From assembly GCF_965363235.1 (NCBI RefSeq), contig NC_134846.1:90576571-90640570 (forward strand): a DNA stretch of 64,000 nucleotides, read 5' to 3'. Below are positions 20,011 through 33,091 of the stretch, piece after piece. Both the position numbers and the translations under genes were made by a program. The stretch comes from Mytilus galloprovincialis (taxonomy: Eukaryota > Mollusca > Bivalvia > Mytilida > Mytilidae). The notes under the pieces are model-generated. The model was not told where the DNA came from. It was given only the letters and a program-made list of their open reading frames with translations, and did no database searches. Positions within the stretch are counted from its first letter, which is position 1. Each line of letters starts with the position of its first letter.

Positions 20011-23000
20011 TAGCTCACCTGGCCTAAAAGGCCAAGTGAGCTTTTCTCATCACTTGGCGTCCGGCGTCCGTCGTCGTCCGTCGTCCGTCGTCGTCGTCGT
20101 TAACTTTTACAAAAATCTTCTCCTCTGAAACTACTGGGCCAAATTAAACCAAACTTGGCCACAATCATCATTGGGGTATCTTATTTAAAAAATATGTCCT
20201 ATGACCCGGCCAACCATCCAAGATGGCCGCCATGGCTAAAAATAGAACATAGGGGTAAAATGCAGTTTTTGGCTTATAACTCAAAAACCAAAGCATTTAG
20301 AGCAAATCTGACATGGGAAGAATTGTCAAACAGGTGAAGATCTATCTGCCCTGAAATTTTCAGATGAATCGGTTAACCCGTTGTTGGGTTGCTGCCCCTG
20401 AATGAGAAATTTTAAGGAAATTTTGCTGTTTTTGGTTATTATCTTGAATATTATTATAGATAGAGATAAACAGTAAACAGCAATAATGTTCAGCAAAGTA
20501 AGATTTACAAATAAGTCAAATTACTGAAATGGTCAGTTGACCCCTTTAGGAGTTATTGCCCTTTACAGTCAATTTTTAACCATTTTTCGTAAATCTTAGT
20601 AATATTTTACAAAAATCTTCTCCTCTGAAATTACTTGGCCAAATTAATCCAAACTTGGCCACAATCATCTTTTGGGTTAGTAGTTTGAAAAATGTGTCCG
20701 GTGACCCGACCATCAAACCAAGATGGCCACCATGGCCAAAAATAGAACATGGGGTAAAATGCAGTTTTTGGCTTATAACTCAAAACCAAAAGCATTTAGA
20801 GCAAATCTGACATGGGGTAAAATTGTTTATCAGTTCAAGATCTATCTGCCCTGAAATTTTCAGATGAATCGGATAACCTGTTGTTGGGTTGCTGGCCCTG
20901 AATTAGTAATTTTAAGGAAATTTTGCTCTTTTTGGTTATTATCTTGAATATTATCATAGATAGAGATAAACTATAAACAGCAATAATGTTCAGCAAAGTA
21001 AGATTTCCTAATAAGTCAACATGACTGAAATGGTCAGTTGACTCCTTTAGGAGTTATTGCCCTTTATAGTCAATTTTTAACCATTTTTGTCGAGCCTGCA
21101 ACTTTTGTTGCAGAAAGCTCGACATAGGGATAGTGATCCGGCGGCGGCGGCTACGGCGGCGGTGTTAGCTCACTTCTTAAAAGCTTTATATTTTAGAAGG
21201 TGGAAGACCTGAATGCTTCATACTTTGTATATAGATGCTTCATGTTACGAAGTTTCCGTCAATCACATGTCCAATGTCCTTGACCTCATTTTCATGGTTC
21301 AGTGACCACTTGAAAAAAAAGTTCAAATTTTTTGTAATGTTGAATTCTCTCTTATTATAAGTAATAGGATAACTATATTTGATATGTGCGTACATTGCAA
21401 GGTCCTTGTGTCTGTCAGACAGTTTTCACTAAACCTCGACCTCATTTCATGGATCAGTGAACAAGGTTAAATTTTGGTGGTCAAGTCCATATCTCAGATA
21501 CTATAAGCAATAGGGCTAGTATATTCGGTGTATGGAAGGACTGTAAGGTGTACATGTCCAACTGGCAGGTGTCATCTGACCTTCACCTCATTTTCATGTT
21601 TCAGTGGTTATAGTTAAATGTTTGTGTTTTGGTCTGTTTTTCTCATACCATATGCAATAGGTCTACTATATTTGTTGTATGGCATGATTGTTAAGTGTGC
21701 ATGTCTAGCGGGCAGATGTCATGTGACCTTGACCTCATTTTCATGGTTCAGTGGTCAAAGTTAAGTTTTTGAGTTTTGGTCTTTTTATCTAATGCTATAT
21801 GCCATAGGTCAACTATATTTGGTGTATGGAAATATTTTATGATCTTTATGTCAGTCGAGCAGGTTTTATTTAACCGTGACCTCATTTTCACGGTTCATTG
21901 CACAGTGTTAAGTTTTTGTGTTTTGGTCTATTTTTCTTAAACTATAAGTAATGTGTCAACTATATATGTTGTATAGAAGCATTGTTAGCTGTACCTGTCT
22001 GCCTGGCCTGGTTCATCTGACCTGGACCTCTTTTTCAAGGTTCATTGGTCTTTGTTTAGTTATCTTGGTTAATGTTAAGTTTTTGTGACAGTTGTAATAA
22101 AGCTTAGCTTTATACTTAGGACTATCAACATAATATCAATGATTAGTATAGAAGGCGAGACATTTCAGCATGTGCACTCTTGTTCGTAAATCTTAGTAAT
22201 ATTTTACAAAAATATTCTCCTCTGAAACTACTGGGCCAAATTAATCCAAACTTGGCCACAATCATCTTTTGGGCTAGTAGTTTGAAAAATTTGTCCGGTG
22301 ACCCGGCCATCAAACCAAGATGGCCGCCATGGCTAAAAATAGAACATGGGGTGAAATGCAGTTTTTGGCTTATAACTCAAAACCCAAAGCATTTAGAGCA
22401 AATCTGTCATGGGGTAAAATTGTTTATCAGGTCAACATTTATCTGCTCTGAAATTTTTAGATGAATCGGACAACCCGTTGTATGGTTGCTGACCCTGAAT
22501 TGTTAGTTTTAAGGAAATTTTGCTGTTTTTGGTCATTATCTTGAATATTATTATTGATAGAGATAAACTGTAAACAACAATAATGTTCAGCAAAGTAAGA
22601 TTTACAAATCAGTCAACATAACCGAAATGGTCAATTGACTCCCTTAGGAGTTATTGTTCTTTATAGTCAATTTTTAACAATTTTCATAAAATTTGTAAAT
22701 TTTTACTAACATTTTCCACTGAAACCAATGGGCCAAGTTCATTATAGATAGAGATAATTTTAAGCAGCAAGAATGTTCAGTAAAGTAAGATGTACAAACA
22801 CATCACCATCACCAAAACACAATTTTGTCATGAATCCATCTGCTTCCTTTAATATTCACATAGACCAAGGTGAGCGACACAGGCTCTTTAGAGCCTCTAG
22901 TTGGTGATTATCTTGAATATTATTATAGATAGAGATAAACTGTAAACAGCAATAATGTTCAGCAAAGTAAGATCTACAAATAAGTCATCATGACCAAAAT

Positions 23001-23766
23001 GGTCAGTTGACCACTTTAGGAGTTATTGCCCTTTATAGTCAATTTTTAACCATTTTTCGTAAATCTTAGTAATCTTCTAGAAAAATCTTCTCCTCTGAAA
23101 CTACTGGGCCAAATTTAACCAAACTTAGCCATAATCATCATTGGGGTATCTAGTTAAAAAAAATGTGTCCGGTAACTCGGTCAACAAACCAAGATGGCCG
23201 CCATGGTTAAAAGTAGAACATGGGGGTAAAATGCAGTTTTTGGTTTATAACTCAAAAACCAAAGCATTAAGAGCAAATCTGACAGGAAGTAAAATTGTTG
23301 ATCAGGTCACGATCTATCTGCCCTGGAATTTTCAGATGAATCAGATAATCGGTTGTTAGGTTGCTGCCCCTGAATTGGTAATTTTGAGGAAATTTTGCTG
23401 TTTTTTTGTTCTCTTGAATATTATTATAGATAGAGATAAACTGTAAACAGCAAAAATGTACAGCAAAGTAAGAACTAAAAATAAGTCACTATGACCAAAA
23501 TAGTCAATTGACCCCCTAAGGAGTTATTGCCCTTCATAGTCAATTTTTAACAATTTTCTTAAAATTTGAAGATTTTCAATAACATTTTCCACAGAAAGTA
23601 CTGTTATAGATAGAGATAATTGTAAGCAGCAAGAATGTTTAGTAAAGTAAGATCTACAAACACATCACCATCACCAAAACACAATTTTGTCATGAATCCA
23701 TCTGTGTCCATTGTTTAATATTCACATAGACCAAGGTGAGCGACACAGGCTCTTTAGAGCCTCTAG
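20011..23766 (+). mobile_element. bivalve repeat complex: hairpin-ended element with ~500-bp internal repeats, nested
   Basis: Begins with a hairpin (agctcacctggcctaaaagg/ccaagtgagct), then a GTC/CGT-rich microsatellite. Four ~480-600-bp internal repeats follow at about 20100-20600, 20610-21088, 22190-22690 and 23060-23560, each with the blocks tcttctcctctgaaact, aagatggccgccatggctaa and atagatagagataaactgta. An end sequence (ggtgagcgacacaggctctt, then tagagcctctag) occurs at 22870-22901 and again at 23735-23766, so one copy ends inside another. Short ORFs over the agatggccgcc block are by-products. Related copies lie reversed at 39966-45930 and diverged at 37095-38135. Confidence 0.8.
21089..22182 (+). 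mobile_element. 1.1-kb element with terminal hairpin, nested in the 20.0-23.8 kb complex
   Basis: Starts with a near-perfect hairpin (gtcgagcctgcaacttttg / ttgcagaaagctcgac), followed by a CGG-rich run. The body consists of degenerate repeats around ccttgacctcattttcatgg and ttttggtctgtttttct (near 21276, 21435, 21578, 21725 and 21870), and it ends gcactcttg. It splits the host repeat exactly between ccattttt and cgtaaatcttag, which are contiguous in the other host units. No ORF. Confidence 0.75.
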
Positions 23767-23774
23767 TTTCTTTT

Positions 23775-24489
23775 CCATATATTACATTATACTTCTTATA
23801 TACTGTGTCATAACTTTTCTTCACAAAATTAATCACTGCGTATTTTAATAAAGCAGCATACGTAAATCATAAAGTCATCCTAAAAAGATCCCTTTAAAAA
23901 TCATAATTTTTCCGGGGAAAACCTTTAATAAATCGGTTCTTGTGTATATAGCGATATAAGAAAAAAAAAAAACAGCTGGAATATTCCCGGATGCGGGTTT
24001 ATATAAACAATTTTTTTCAAAGAGAGATATAAATGAGGAAATATAACAATTAAATATTGATTTATAAAACAACAGCAAAAAGTAGCAAAAACAACCATAA
24101 ATAAATCAAAATGAAATCAATCATTCAACATGATGAAATAACTGCATTACACCACATTGTACAAATGGCATTAACTTGAAGGATCACTTATGACAAAAAA
24201 GATAAAATATTGTAAACAAGACAGGTGTCTAAACAAACAAGCTCGGGAATATATTATGCAACTAGTACGATGTTTTCTATTAGGAAAAATGACAGAGTGT
24301 CAATCAAAAAAATTAGAATCAAAAACTGCTCTAAAAAGAATTAAAAAAATAGTAGGCACGTGCGCGTCATGTGACATTATTGTGTCAAGCATAAATGATA
24401 CAAATGGTAACATTTGTACTATCACACGTGACTTCCAGTACATGACGGATTATTCGTCCTTTTTTGGGCCTATTTATCTATTTTGATTC
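23775..24489. other. gene-free stretch
   Basis: Contains a block at 23970-24060 similar to 16265-16370 (gatgcgggtttatataaac, tgaggaaa). A 98-codon Lys/Cys-bearing ORF at 24190-24486 has no recognisable domain, so it is not called as a gene. Confidence 0.45.
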
Positions 24490-24560
24490 GAGGGTCACTG
24501 ATGATTTTTTTATAGACGAAACACGCGTCAGGTGTAAAGATTTTAATCCTGATATATATA
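24490..24560 (-). repeat. dispersed 'catcagtgacgctc' repeat, interrupted by the Tc1 element
   Basis: tcgagggtcactgatgattt, atagacgaaacacgcg and taatcctgatatatata are the reverse of the family described at 11460. The repeat breaks at the TA where the Tc1 element entered and resumes at 25786 (tataatgagttta). Confidence 0.7.
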
Positions 24561-25785
24561 CACATGGAAAAAAGTATTGCAACACCAAATTGAAATTGAA
24601 ATTAAAAAACACTCTTTATATTTTTGTGATATAATTTGGTAAAATAGAACTAGTTAAACATTATTTAAGTATCACCTGAGTTTAATCAATAAATATCGAC
24701 TCGATCAGTTTTTATCTGCACATGCAGCTACTGTACCCGTAAACAGCAAAACAGATGTTTGTATCCTCATTGTTTTCAACAGTTTTAATAACCAAGTTTT
24801 TAAAGTTATGTTATTGACACCTTGTAATGGGTCCTTGACAACTCTTAACTGCAGCAAGATGGCAGATTATCAGCATAAGAGAAGCAAGGATGTCGCTGTA
24901 ACAACTGTACGTATTGTTGGTCATCACCTTCCACTATAAGTCGTTTTGAGAATAAAAATCAGGCAATAAACGCTGTTAAAGACCTTCCGAGATAATGAAG
25001 ACACCCTATACCATTTACTAGGGAAAATCAAGCATAATGAAGGTTGGTCAGAAGGAAACCCATTGCATACAAGACAATCCTAAAAAGAGAGTGGTGGCCA
25101 TACAGAAGCCTTTTAACAAGAACTGTTCGAGATCGACTCATCGCTACTGGTTATCGTGCTATAAGACCATTTCGGAGACCCTTGCTAACAAACAGACACA
25201 CAGTTTTCCGTATCCAATATAGTGCAGAGCTCGCCAAAGTTGGAAATTAGCATCGTGGAGGAAGATCCAATGTTCAAATGGAATTCGGTTCATCTTCCTT
25301 AGCCCGATCGTAGCCCGGATTTGAATCATATCGAGCATATTTGGGACACTATTCGGCGGAAAGTGCGCGAAAGGACACCCCAATGCCCTTCATCAGAAAT
25401 GGTTGCTGCTACCTTAGAAACAAATTAGTCGATTTAGGACAGGAATCAGAAGACGATAAGATGCGGTTATCCGTTTGAATAAAGGCTGCGCACAAAGTAC
25501 TAATTCTTTGGCGTATAACGATCAACCACAATGTGAACAGTCATCTGAAGATTAATTTTGAAATGTCTGACATTGTAAAGTTCGACTACAGTAAAAGTTG
25601 TAAAATGCATTTTTTTGTACAAAAAACACTTTTTTCAAACATTTTTTGTTCGTTTCAATGCCAATGTTATCATAAACTATGTTTCAATAATATTATACAC
25701 ATATTTTATTATATTTCATCCAAAAAAAGAGGCTGATTTTTCAAGTTTTAAAAAATCAAGGTGTTGCAATACTTTTTTCCATGTG
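24561..25785. pseudogene. dead Tc1/mariner-type transposon (1225 bp)
   Basis: Perfect terminal inverted repeats of about 26 bp (cacatggaaaaaagtattgc... and its complement ending at 25785) are flanked by TA on both sides, the TSD of Tc1/mariner. Between about 25040 and 25430 the + strand holds scraps of a transposase in shifting frames with stops. The best piece is DRSPDLNHIEHIWD (about 25302-25344), matching the SPDLNPIEHIWD block with a catalytic acidic residue. The ORF is shorter than a full ~340-residue transposase and cannot be active. Confidence 0.9.
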
Positions 25786-25789
25786 TATA

Positions 25790-27265
25790 TAATGAGTTTA
25801 CATACTGCCCCAACCCACGTTTGCATAAAAGTGCACCGTAATGTATCGGTATACCGATAATGTGTTTCATCCATTCCATTCACTGAATATATCACGTTAA
25901 GCTATAAGCTAGCAATGGATTCAAATATAACCAGAAAAAGATTACGATGGAATTGGTATTATTCTACTGTATGTACATATTGATAGCTGAATCAATATAA
26001 GATCGGTTGAGACTATCCCATATGTCATTGAACAAAACTTCATATTCCTTTTTGAGCATCATTATCCCCTCTGTAGATCGGGACCTCGTTGTATGACGTT
26101 ACGCGCGGTTAATGTACATGCCATTTTGACGTTGTTTTTTTTTTAATAGCTGTAGTAAAGTCATTACCGTGTTCAAATTTATTCCAGCGTTAAAATGAAA
26201 GGACCAGTAATTTAATTTTGATCCGTAATGTATATTGATCAATGTTTATATCGTGTTTGTTTATTTAAACCAGCGTATAAGATAACAAAAGTATGAAAAT
26301 TAATATCTTACATTCAAATAGCTAAAAAAAACATAGGTAGTGGAATAAAACATTCATTTCCCTTTACTTCAAGAGTTATGATGATTTGTTCACCCAAGAA
26401 AATTCACATTTCACGAGGGCTCTGCACGATGGAAATATGTTTTTTTTTTCGAGGGAGATAAATCTTCATAACTCTTGAAATATCTCCCTCAGACACGGGA
26501 AATAAATGATTAATATCCCATATACTTATGGATGAAATATGAACTGACGTAGTGAATTATAAGCCTGGTAGCATTGATAACTAATAACCCTCATTCCACT
26601 CATTAAATATATTATATCTAGATGCAGGTTAGCAATAGAGGTATTCATTATAAGACATTACCCCCATTTCACAATCTGCACAATGACAAACTCATCTAAG
26701 CCATGGATGAAATCATATATATTCCATAGAAGTAAAACGTTATTAATTTCGTGTGTCCGTAGCGCTTTTCTTGATTTCCCATTAGCATGAACGCTCAAAG
26801 CCGAATAATTGATATCTAGGATGTATAAGAACCGAGAAAGCTGTAGAGCTATATGATTAAAAAGCACATAAAAAACTATAAACAAACAAAAAATCATAAA
26901 AATTTAGACTAAAATCTCTTTTCTTTTCAGCAAATCTTATGATTTCTTTGCAGATCATTAACTAGCATTAGCTGATAAAGAATATGATTCAAATTTCATA
27001 ATCAGTTTTGAAGACATCTTGAACTTATAGATAATAAACAATGTGTTTATAGTTTCCCTCGATACTAGGTTTTTTTGTTTCCCTAAATCGATTTTTGTCT
27101 CTTGAATAGCGGTTAACTACTGTTGCCTTTATTCAAGTATCTGCGAAGAAGACCAAACCTTAAACACGAAACATTTGCCAATGCACCATGGAATTGAGTT
27201 GAAAACCTGCCAGTCGGCCAGACACACTTTACATCATTCCATACACCAGATAAAGTTTACCTAAT
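25790..27265. other. gene-free stretch
   Basis: No gene recognised. Weak internal similarity between cattccattcactgaatata (25873) and cattccactcattaaatata (26591). A small inverted pair, ttcaagagttatgatga (26368) versus cttcataactcttgaa (26464), could form a hairpin around a 100-bp loop. Confidence 0.4.
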
Positions 27266-27269
27266 GCTT

Positions 27270-27440
27270 TAAATTGAGAATTGAAATAGGGAATGTATCA
27301 AAGAGACAACAACCCAACCATAGAGCAGACAAAAGCCGAAGGCCACCAGTGGGTCTTCAATGTAGGGAGAAACATTCGCACCCGGAGGTGTCCTTCAGCT
27401 GGCCCTTAAACAAATATGTATACTAGTTTAGTGATAATGG
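27270..27440 (-). mobile_element. Penelope-like element 3' UTR fragment
   Basis: Matches the 3'-terminal ~170 bp of the Penelope-like copies at 50625 and 59985 (tcaaagagacaacaaccc, gaaggccaccagtgg, cccggaggtgtccttcagct), with more substitutions than those copies show to each other. Orientation - strand. Confidence 0.7.
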
Positions 27441-28059
27441 ACGTCATACAAATTGTACTTTATGAGAAATGACTTGACCACGTGACTTTAACCTTGCTTG
27501 TTGTTCAATGAAATAAGGTCGAGGTTAGATGAACCCTTCCTCACGGATTTGAATATGTTGCATCGAAACCATATACCAAATATTCTATTATTCATAATAG
27601 GTAAATATTTCTCTTGACAAAAACATTGTAACTTTTTCAGGCAATCACCGAACCTTGCAAGTGAGAGACCAATGCCAATGAACATATAAGACATCAACTA
27701 CGTACCATACAATATCAGTATACTAGGTATGAAGCATTCAAGTCTTCGAACTACAATCTAAAATATGAAGTTTTGAACACATACTTAATGCCGTCGGCGC
27801 CGCTGGATAGTAAAACTACTACTTTTAATCTTAAAATAAAACACGAAAAAAACTCAGATATGGAAAAAGTTGAAATTGAAGTTGAAGTTGAAGCTATGCA
27901 TACGTAACATACTAACACTCTACCAAAAAGTACATAAAACGAATCAAGAAAGCGTAATATATGTGAGCTATCTGATATTGACTTTAATTTCGAGAAAATT
28001 GAATATGATACTAAAAAACAGAGAAATTGTATCGGAAACAACCGCACTAACGTAAATCA

Positions 28060-31000
28060 CGAATCAGTCAATGAACTTGATATTAAATCACTAGTCATTG
28101 GACTTTCGCTAGAATTGAAGTCCACGGTCTCTACACTTTTCCAACAAATGACAGATTTAGAAAATAGACTTGAAATAAAGATAACGGAGAAATTAGTTAC
28201 AGTGATGGACCGGAAATTCGATAGTAAAATAGGCAACATTAAGAGCGAAATTAGAACTGAACTCAAACTTAAATCGGTGGAAAAAGACGTACGCATCTTT
28301 CGTTAATCAAAAAACTCGGATACCATTGATAGAGGGAAAATATGATAACTAAAATGTTACCAATGATAAAAAGACCTACAAGTAATTGTTTGAAAAACAA
28401 TGTGATACTGATGATAAGAGAAGGACTAAAGCTAAGAGATGTAAAAGAGGAAAATTTTGCTAGGAGCTATTTAAAAACTTTCAAGGAAATAATAACCCAT
28501 ACAAAAGAAGCTAGGAACTAACGCTTGATGTATGGAATGTTGGCTGGTGGTCAAAACACACTGACCGTGAAAATTATAAATTTAAACATTGTGTTTTAGA
28601 ACCACTGAACTTTGATATATTCTGTGTGTGTGAAACTTTTTTAGTTGGAAACAACAAATTCGATATAAACGATTATACTTTCTATGACACAACAGACTGG
28701 ATAAGCATCATAAAGCGAAGCGTGGCACAGGTGGAGTTGGAACATTTGTTAAAAGTAGTATTGAAGAGTAATATAAAGTTAAAAGTTTAGATAAAACCGT
28801 CGAAGGCATTCTTCGGCTAAATTTCGATAATGAACAGGAAATTTTTTGTGTATGTGTATGTTATTTACCACCAAGAGGAAGAGCCGCTCAAATGACTCAG
28901 AACAGTTTTATGCAGATCTTAATAATCTAAACTATCAATCGCGTTAACTCGAGATATAGTTTTTCACACTCCATTCATAAATCGTCAAAACAAAAATCGT
29001 CAAAACAAAAACCTACCTTTTAAGTGATCGCACTGTAATAATCCTGACCTTCACATTTGTCCAGAATGTTTTCCATTGTAATTCCGCCATCTTCGTTTCT
29101 ATGAGGATCCTTTGTTTACATATGACACGCGTCACTTTCGGAGTTTCCTGTAATGTTCTTTTCATTGATGTGATAAAGTTTCCCGCGCTTTATGCACATT
29201 TTATGAAATTGAACTCCACGGAAACACTTCCGGTAAAAACAATGGCGGATTTAACCATTCAAAATCGTCTTGGAAAATGTGAAGGTCAGGATTATCACAG
29301 TGCAATCACTTAAAAGGTAGGTCAGTAGTGCGTTATCTTTTAGCGATTTATGAATGGAGTGTGAAAAACTATATCTCGAGTGAACGCGATTGATAGTTTA
29401 GATTATTTTTATCGATAATCGCTACGAATTTCAGCTGACGGCGACTATAATCTGGTATATATGTATTAGAACATTGGACAAATGCATATAGTTGGTGATT
29501 TCAACTCGAGATGCTCAGACATTTAAGATTCAATTGAAGGAGTTGATGACGTAACACCAAGACAGGTGATCGATCATAGTTCAAATGCAAACGATGAGTT
29601 ATAATATATTCCAGTCGATTGTAATTGATGCATGCTCAATGGAAATAAAGGAATACAATATTTTACGTGTATATCAAAACGAGGTAAATCAGAGGTTGAC
29701 TTCATAATAACAACCCATGAAAACATTCATATGTGCACTGACTTTAATGTTAAAATCATGTCTGATATTACCAAGAATTTGAATTACAAGACATGAACCA
29801 AATACCTGACCATTCGGTACTTACTGGGGTTTTTTAAGAGAGAATCGGCTAATCAACAAGATAAAACACAGCAAGCGTCTTACTCCGATATTCGAAAACT
29901 TCCAAGTAAACCGAGATCTCGAAACATACCAAACGAATTTTTAAATGACGATGCGCTACGAATAAAAATAGAACAAGTCATTCAAAACATTGAAAATAAT
30001 TCAACCGTGAAATTAGACATTGATGCTGCCTATGATTGTTTTGTTGAACTTATTTCTGATGAAGTGAAATTAAAGAAAGGTGAAAAACAAGAAGGAGATA
30101 ACAAATACAGGAAGTCAAAAGGAAAATCAAGATACAAACCATACTGGAATGAGAATCTGAAAATTCTGTGGGATAAAACTTGCGAACACAAAAAAATATG
30201 GCTGAAATTGAAAGGATGTGGTACCAAAAAGAAACGTGTGCGAGAACAATTTATTACATCGAGTAATAAGTTCGATAAACTTTTAAGGAAGGAAAAACGA
30301 AGTTATCAAATGCGCCAAAAACAACAGCTTCTTAATCTTTCGACAGAGAACAATACAAGAAACTTTTGTAAGGAAATTGGTAATATCTAATGACAGATGT
30401 TCTTCCATACCAATGGAGGTATTAACATCAGAAGGTAATTATGTAAAGATCTAAACACAATATATGATACATGGAAACGTATGAACATTTTTCCAATGTA
30501 ACTGATTGTAGTATAACGAAGACTTTCTATGTTCTGTCCAACAGCAACTAGAAAATGGAATAACATATCTTTCAGGAAAGGAATCCGAAATTTTAAATAA
30601 TGATATTCCGTATGTATACGTTAAAAAGGCTGTTATAAATTTGACAATGGAGTTGTGTCTGCGACATGGAACAACATACTCATTAAAAGAGGGACGAAAG
30701 ATACCAAAGGGACAGTCAAACTGTTACCTATTATTAAATTTAATAAAGGTTATCGTGACCCTTTGGGTCATCGAGGGATAGATCTGATGTCAATTCCCTG
30801 TAAGATATATGCAGATATTCTTAACACACCTTTATCATTCTGGTTAGAAGAAAATACCATCTTAGCCGATGAACAAAACGGCTTTAGAAACGATCGTAGT
30901 TGCATCAAACAACATTTATACTCTCTAACAAGTATTATAACTAATAGAAAAACAATAACAATCAAAACAAGGAGTAAACAAAGACTCGTTAAACCAAAAG

Positions 31001-32922
31001 ACATTTACATCAACAGTTATTCATAGTAAATAAGAAATAACACGAGCTTCACTAAAAATCGAAAGACTTTCAACGTTTGCTTGTTTCATCGATGCAAAAA
31101 AAAAGCCTTTGTTTCTGTAAATAGAGAGATGATGTGGTTTAAACTGATGTCAATAGGCATAAATGGAATATTCTGCAAAGATTACAATCGCTGTATGTAG
31201 ATATTCGCTATGCTGTTAAAGTAAACGGTCATATAACCGATATGTTTGGCGTTAATATGGGTGTAAACTAGGCTTCTAGATATTCCCTTCATTATTCTCA
31301 GTGTATTTAAACGATCTTGTCGATAAAATAAACAATCTTAATCTTGGTATCCCGATCAATGAGTCGTGCATTTTGTCTATCCTGTTATACGCTGATGATA
31401 TTGTTTTGCTAACACCAGATGAAGAATCCCTTCAAATGATGTTAAATGTAGTCAACAATTGGTGTTCAAAGTGGAGATTGAGTGTAAATTTTGAAAAGAC
31501 CAAAAATAATGCATTATTTCCTTGTCCCGCAACCCCTCGATCGAACTTTGACTTTCTTTTTAGAGACACAACTATTGATTATTGCAGTAAATATCGATAA
31601 TTAGGATTGCGGCTTTATGAACATCTAAATTGGAAATTTACAGTGAGATAGATAATAAAGTCGGCAAGTAGAGCACTCTCCGCACTATATACAACGCTCA
31701 TTTCATGTGGCGGTATGGACTATGACATATTTACTAAACTATATGAAAGCCTTGTCCAGCCTTGTATTATATGGAGCGAGTATATGGGGCATATCAGAAC
31801 ACAAACAATTAGAAACTGTTCAAAACAAAGCCTGCCGATACTACCTAGGTGCTTTCATAAACTCTTCAAATCTAGCTATGCGTAGAGAAATGGGATGGTC
31901 TACAGTAAAGACTAAACAAAATATCGAAGTTTTGAGACTGTTTATTAAATTTACAAATTTATATGGAAATAGCCTCGTTAAAAAGAAACATTAATCGAGA
32001 AAATCAAATAAGCCATCGTGGCATTCCCGTGTTCTGAAATTTATTAAAAAAAGTGACTTAAGTTATTTGATAAATGCTCAAAATATGACAACCCGACAAA
32101 GTATTGTAAAGAACAAATTAATCACTATAGATACTGAAAATTGGCTATGCGATGTGCATAACGATAGAAACTGTGAAAATGGTAATAAACTTAGGACGTT
32201 TAGACAGTAATAAAGTTATCTTCAGCCAAACAGTTATGTGAAATCTGTCAAGTTTAGAGAATACCGTAGAACGTTATCAAGTTTTCGTTGTGGCTTCTTA
32301 CCACTCACCATCGAAATAGGACGTTACAACAAGCCAGTTACACCTTTTAATGAAAGAATTTGTCAGTTTTGTGATGAAAATACGATTGAAACTGAACACC
32401 ATTTTTTAATGAACTGTAATTTTTATTCGGACTTGAGATAGGAACTTTTAAATTCGCCAATTTTATCACACTATGTTTTTATTATCTTGATTGTAGAAGA
32501 GAAATTTATTATATTATGAGCTGTGATGAAATTCATTTTCTATTAGCTAAAACATTCCATTTGATGTTTAAGAGGAGAAAGAGAAATTTATAACTTTTAA
32601 AAAACTTTAATTTTTAATTCTTATTTATTAGTATATTATTTTGAATTTTTAAATCAATTCTACTTTTTTTGGTTCTTTTAAGTGAAAAATTGTTGATCTA
32701 AGAAGTAATTGTTTTTAGTTTTAAAATTTTATTTTATTTTAATTTGGAAAAATGTTTTAAATTGTGTATGCATTCAATGAGCATGAGGTAAAAGTGTCTC
32801 ATATGTCTTTTAAGGCAGGAATCTAATATATTTTTTATGCTTATTTTATCTGATGTTCAATATATTATGTATAATGTTAGATTGTGACACCGTAATATAT
32901 TAATTACTTACTTACTTACTTA
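28060..32922 (+). pseudogene. decayed non-LTR retrotransposon (LINE): ORF1 coiled coil, APE-type EN, RT
   Basis: Order on +: a coiled-coil ORF1 remnant (28115-28306, KSTVSTLFQQMTDLENRLEI); an endonuclease N-terminus (about 28520-28780, LDVWNVGWWSKHTDREN, DIFCVCETFLVGNNKF); a linker (30007-30390, YKPYWNENLKILWDKTCE); RT pieces (30740-31026, SIPCKIYADILN, ILADEQNGF); the YADD catalytic box (31389-31400, ILLYADDIVLL); and the C-terminal region (31707-32441). The 3' end is a (TTAC)n tail at 32901-32922. Stops and frameshifts occur throughout, and an alien piece replaces RT around 30685-30730. Jockey/CR1-like group by motif style; exact clade uncertain. Confidence 0.85.
28921..29407. mobile_element. 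487-bp foldback element inserted in the LINE endonuclease
   Basis: Outer inverted repeats: aataatctaaactatcaatc (28921) is the complement of gattgatagtttagattatt (29388-29407) and continues for about 65 bp. After small gaps an inner pair follows: acctaccttttaagtgatcg (29012) against the complement of 29275-29325. Arms total about 115-140 bp per side. The interior includes a short ORF (29101-29313) with no known domain. Flanking LINE endonuclease sequence resumes at about 29408. Target duplication not clear. Confidence 0.85.
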
Positions 32923-33091
32923 AACAATGATCCATTTTAAGTACATGTATATGACTCAAATCAAGTATCCCAGTAAGTGTATTTCTAAGTGGACCAAACA
33001 ACTCATCAATTTGATGTTCATCTCTTCCGGAGGGTTTATCCAGTACACATTATATGTGGTCATTCTTCGGTATTTCTCTTCATCAATAACA

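Noticed and set aside
20155..23359. Short ORFs around the agatggccgccatgg block (60-94 codons)
   Set aside because: They recur because the repeat unit recurs, frames differ between copies, and no family is recognisable.
24190..24486. 98-codon ORF with several cysteines
   Set aside because: Could be a small gene, but there is no recognisable motif and no flanking signals; too weak to call.
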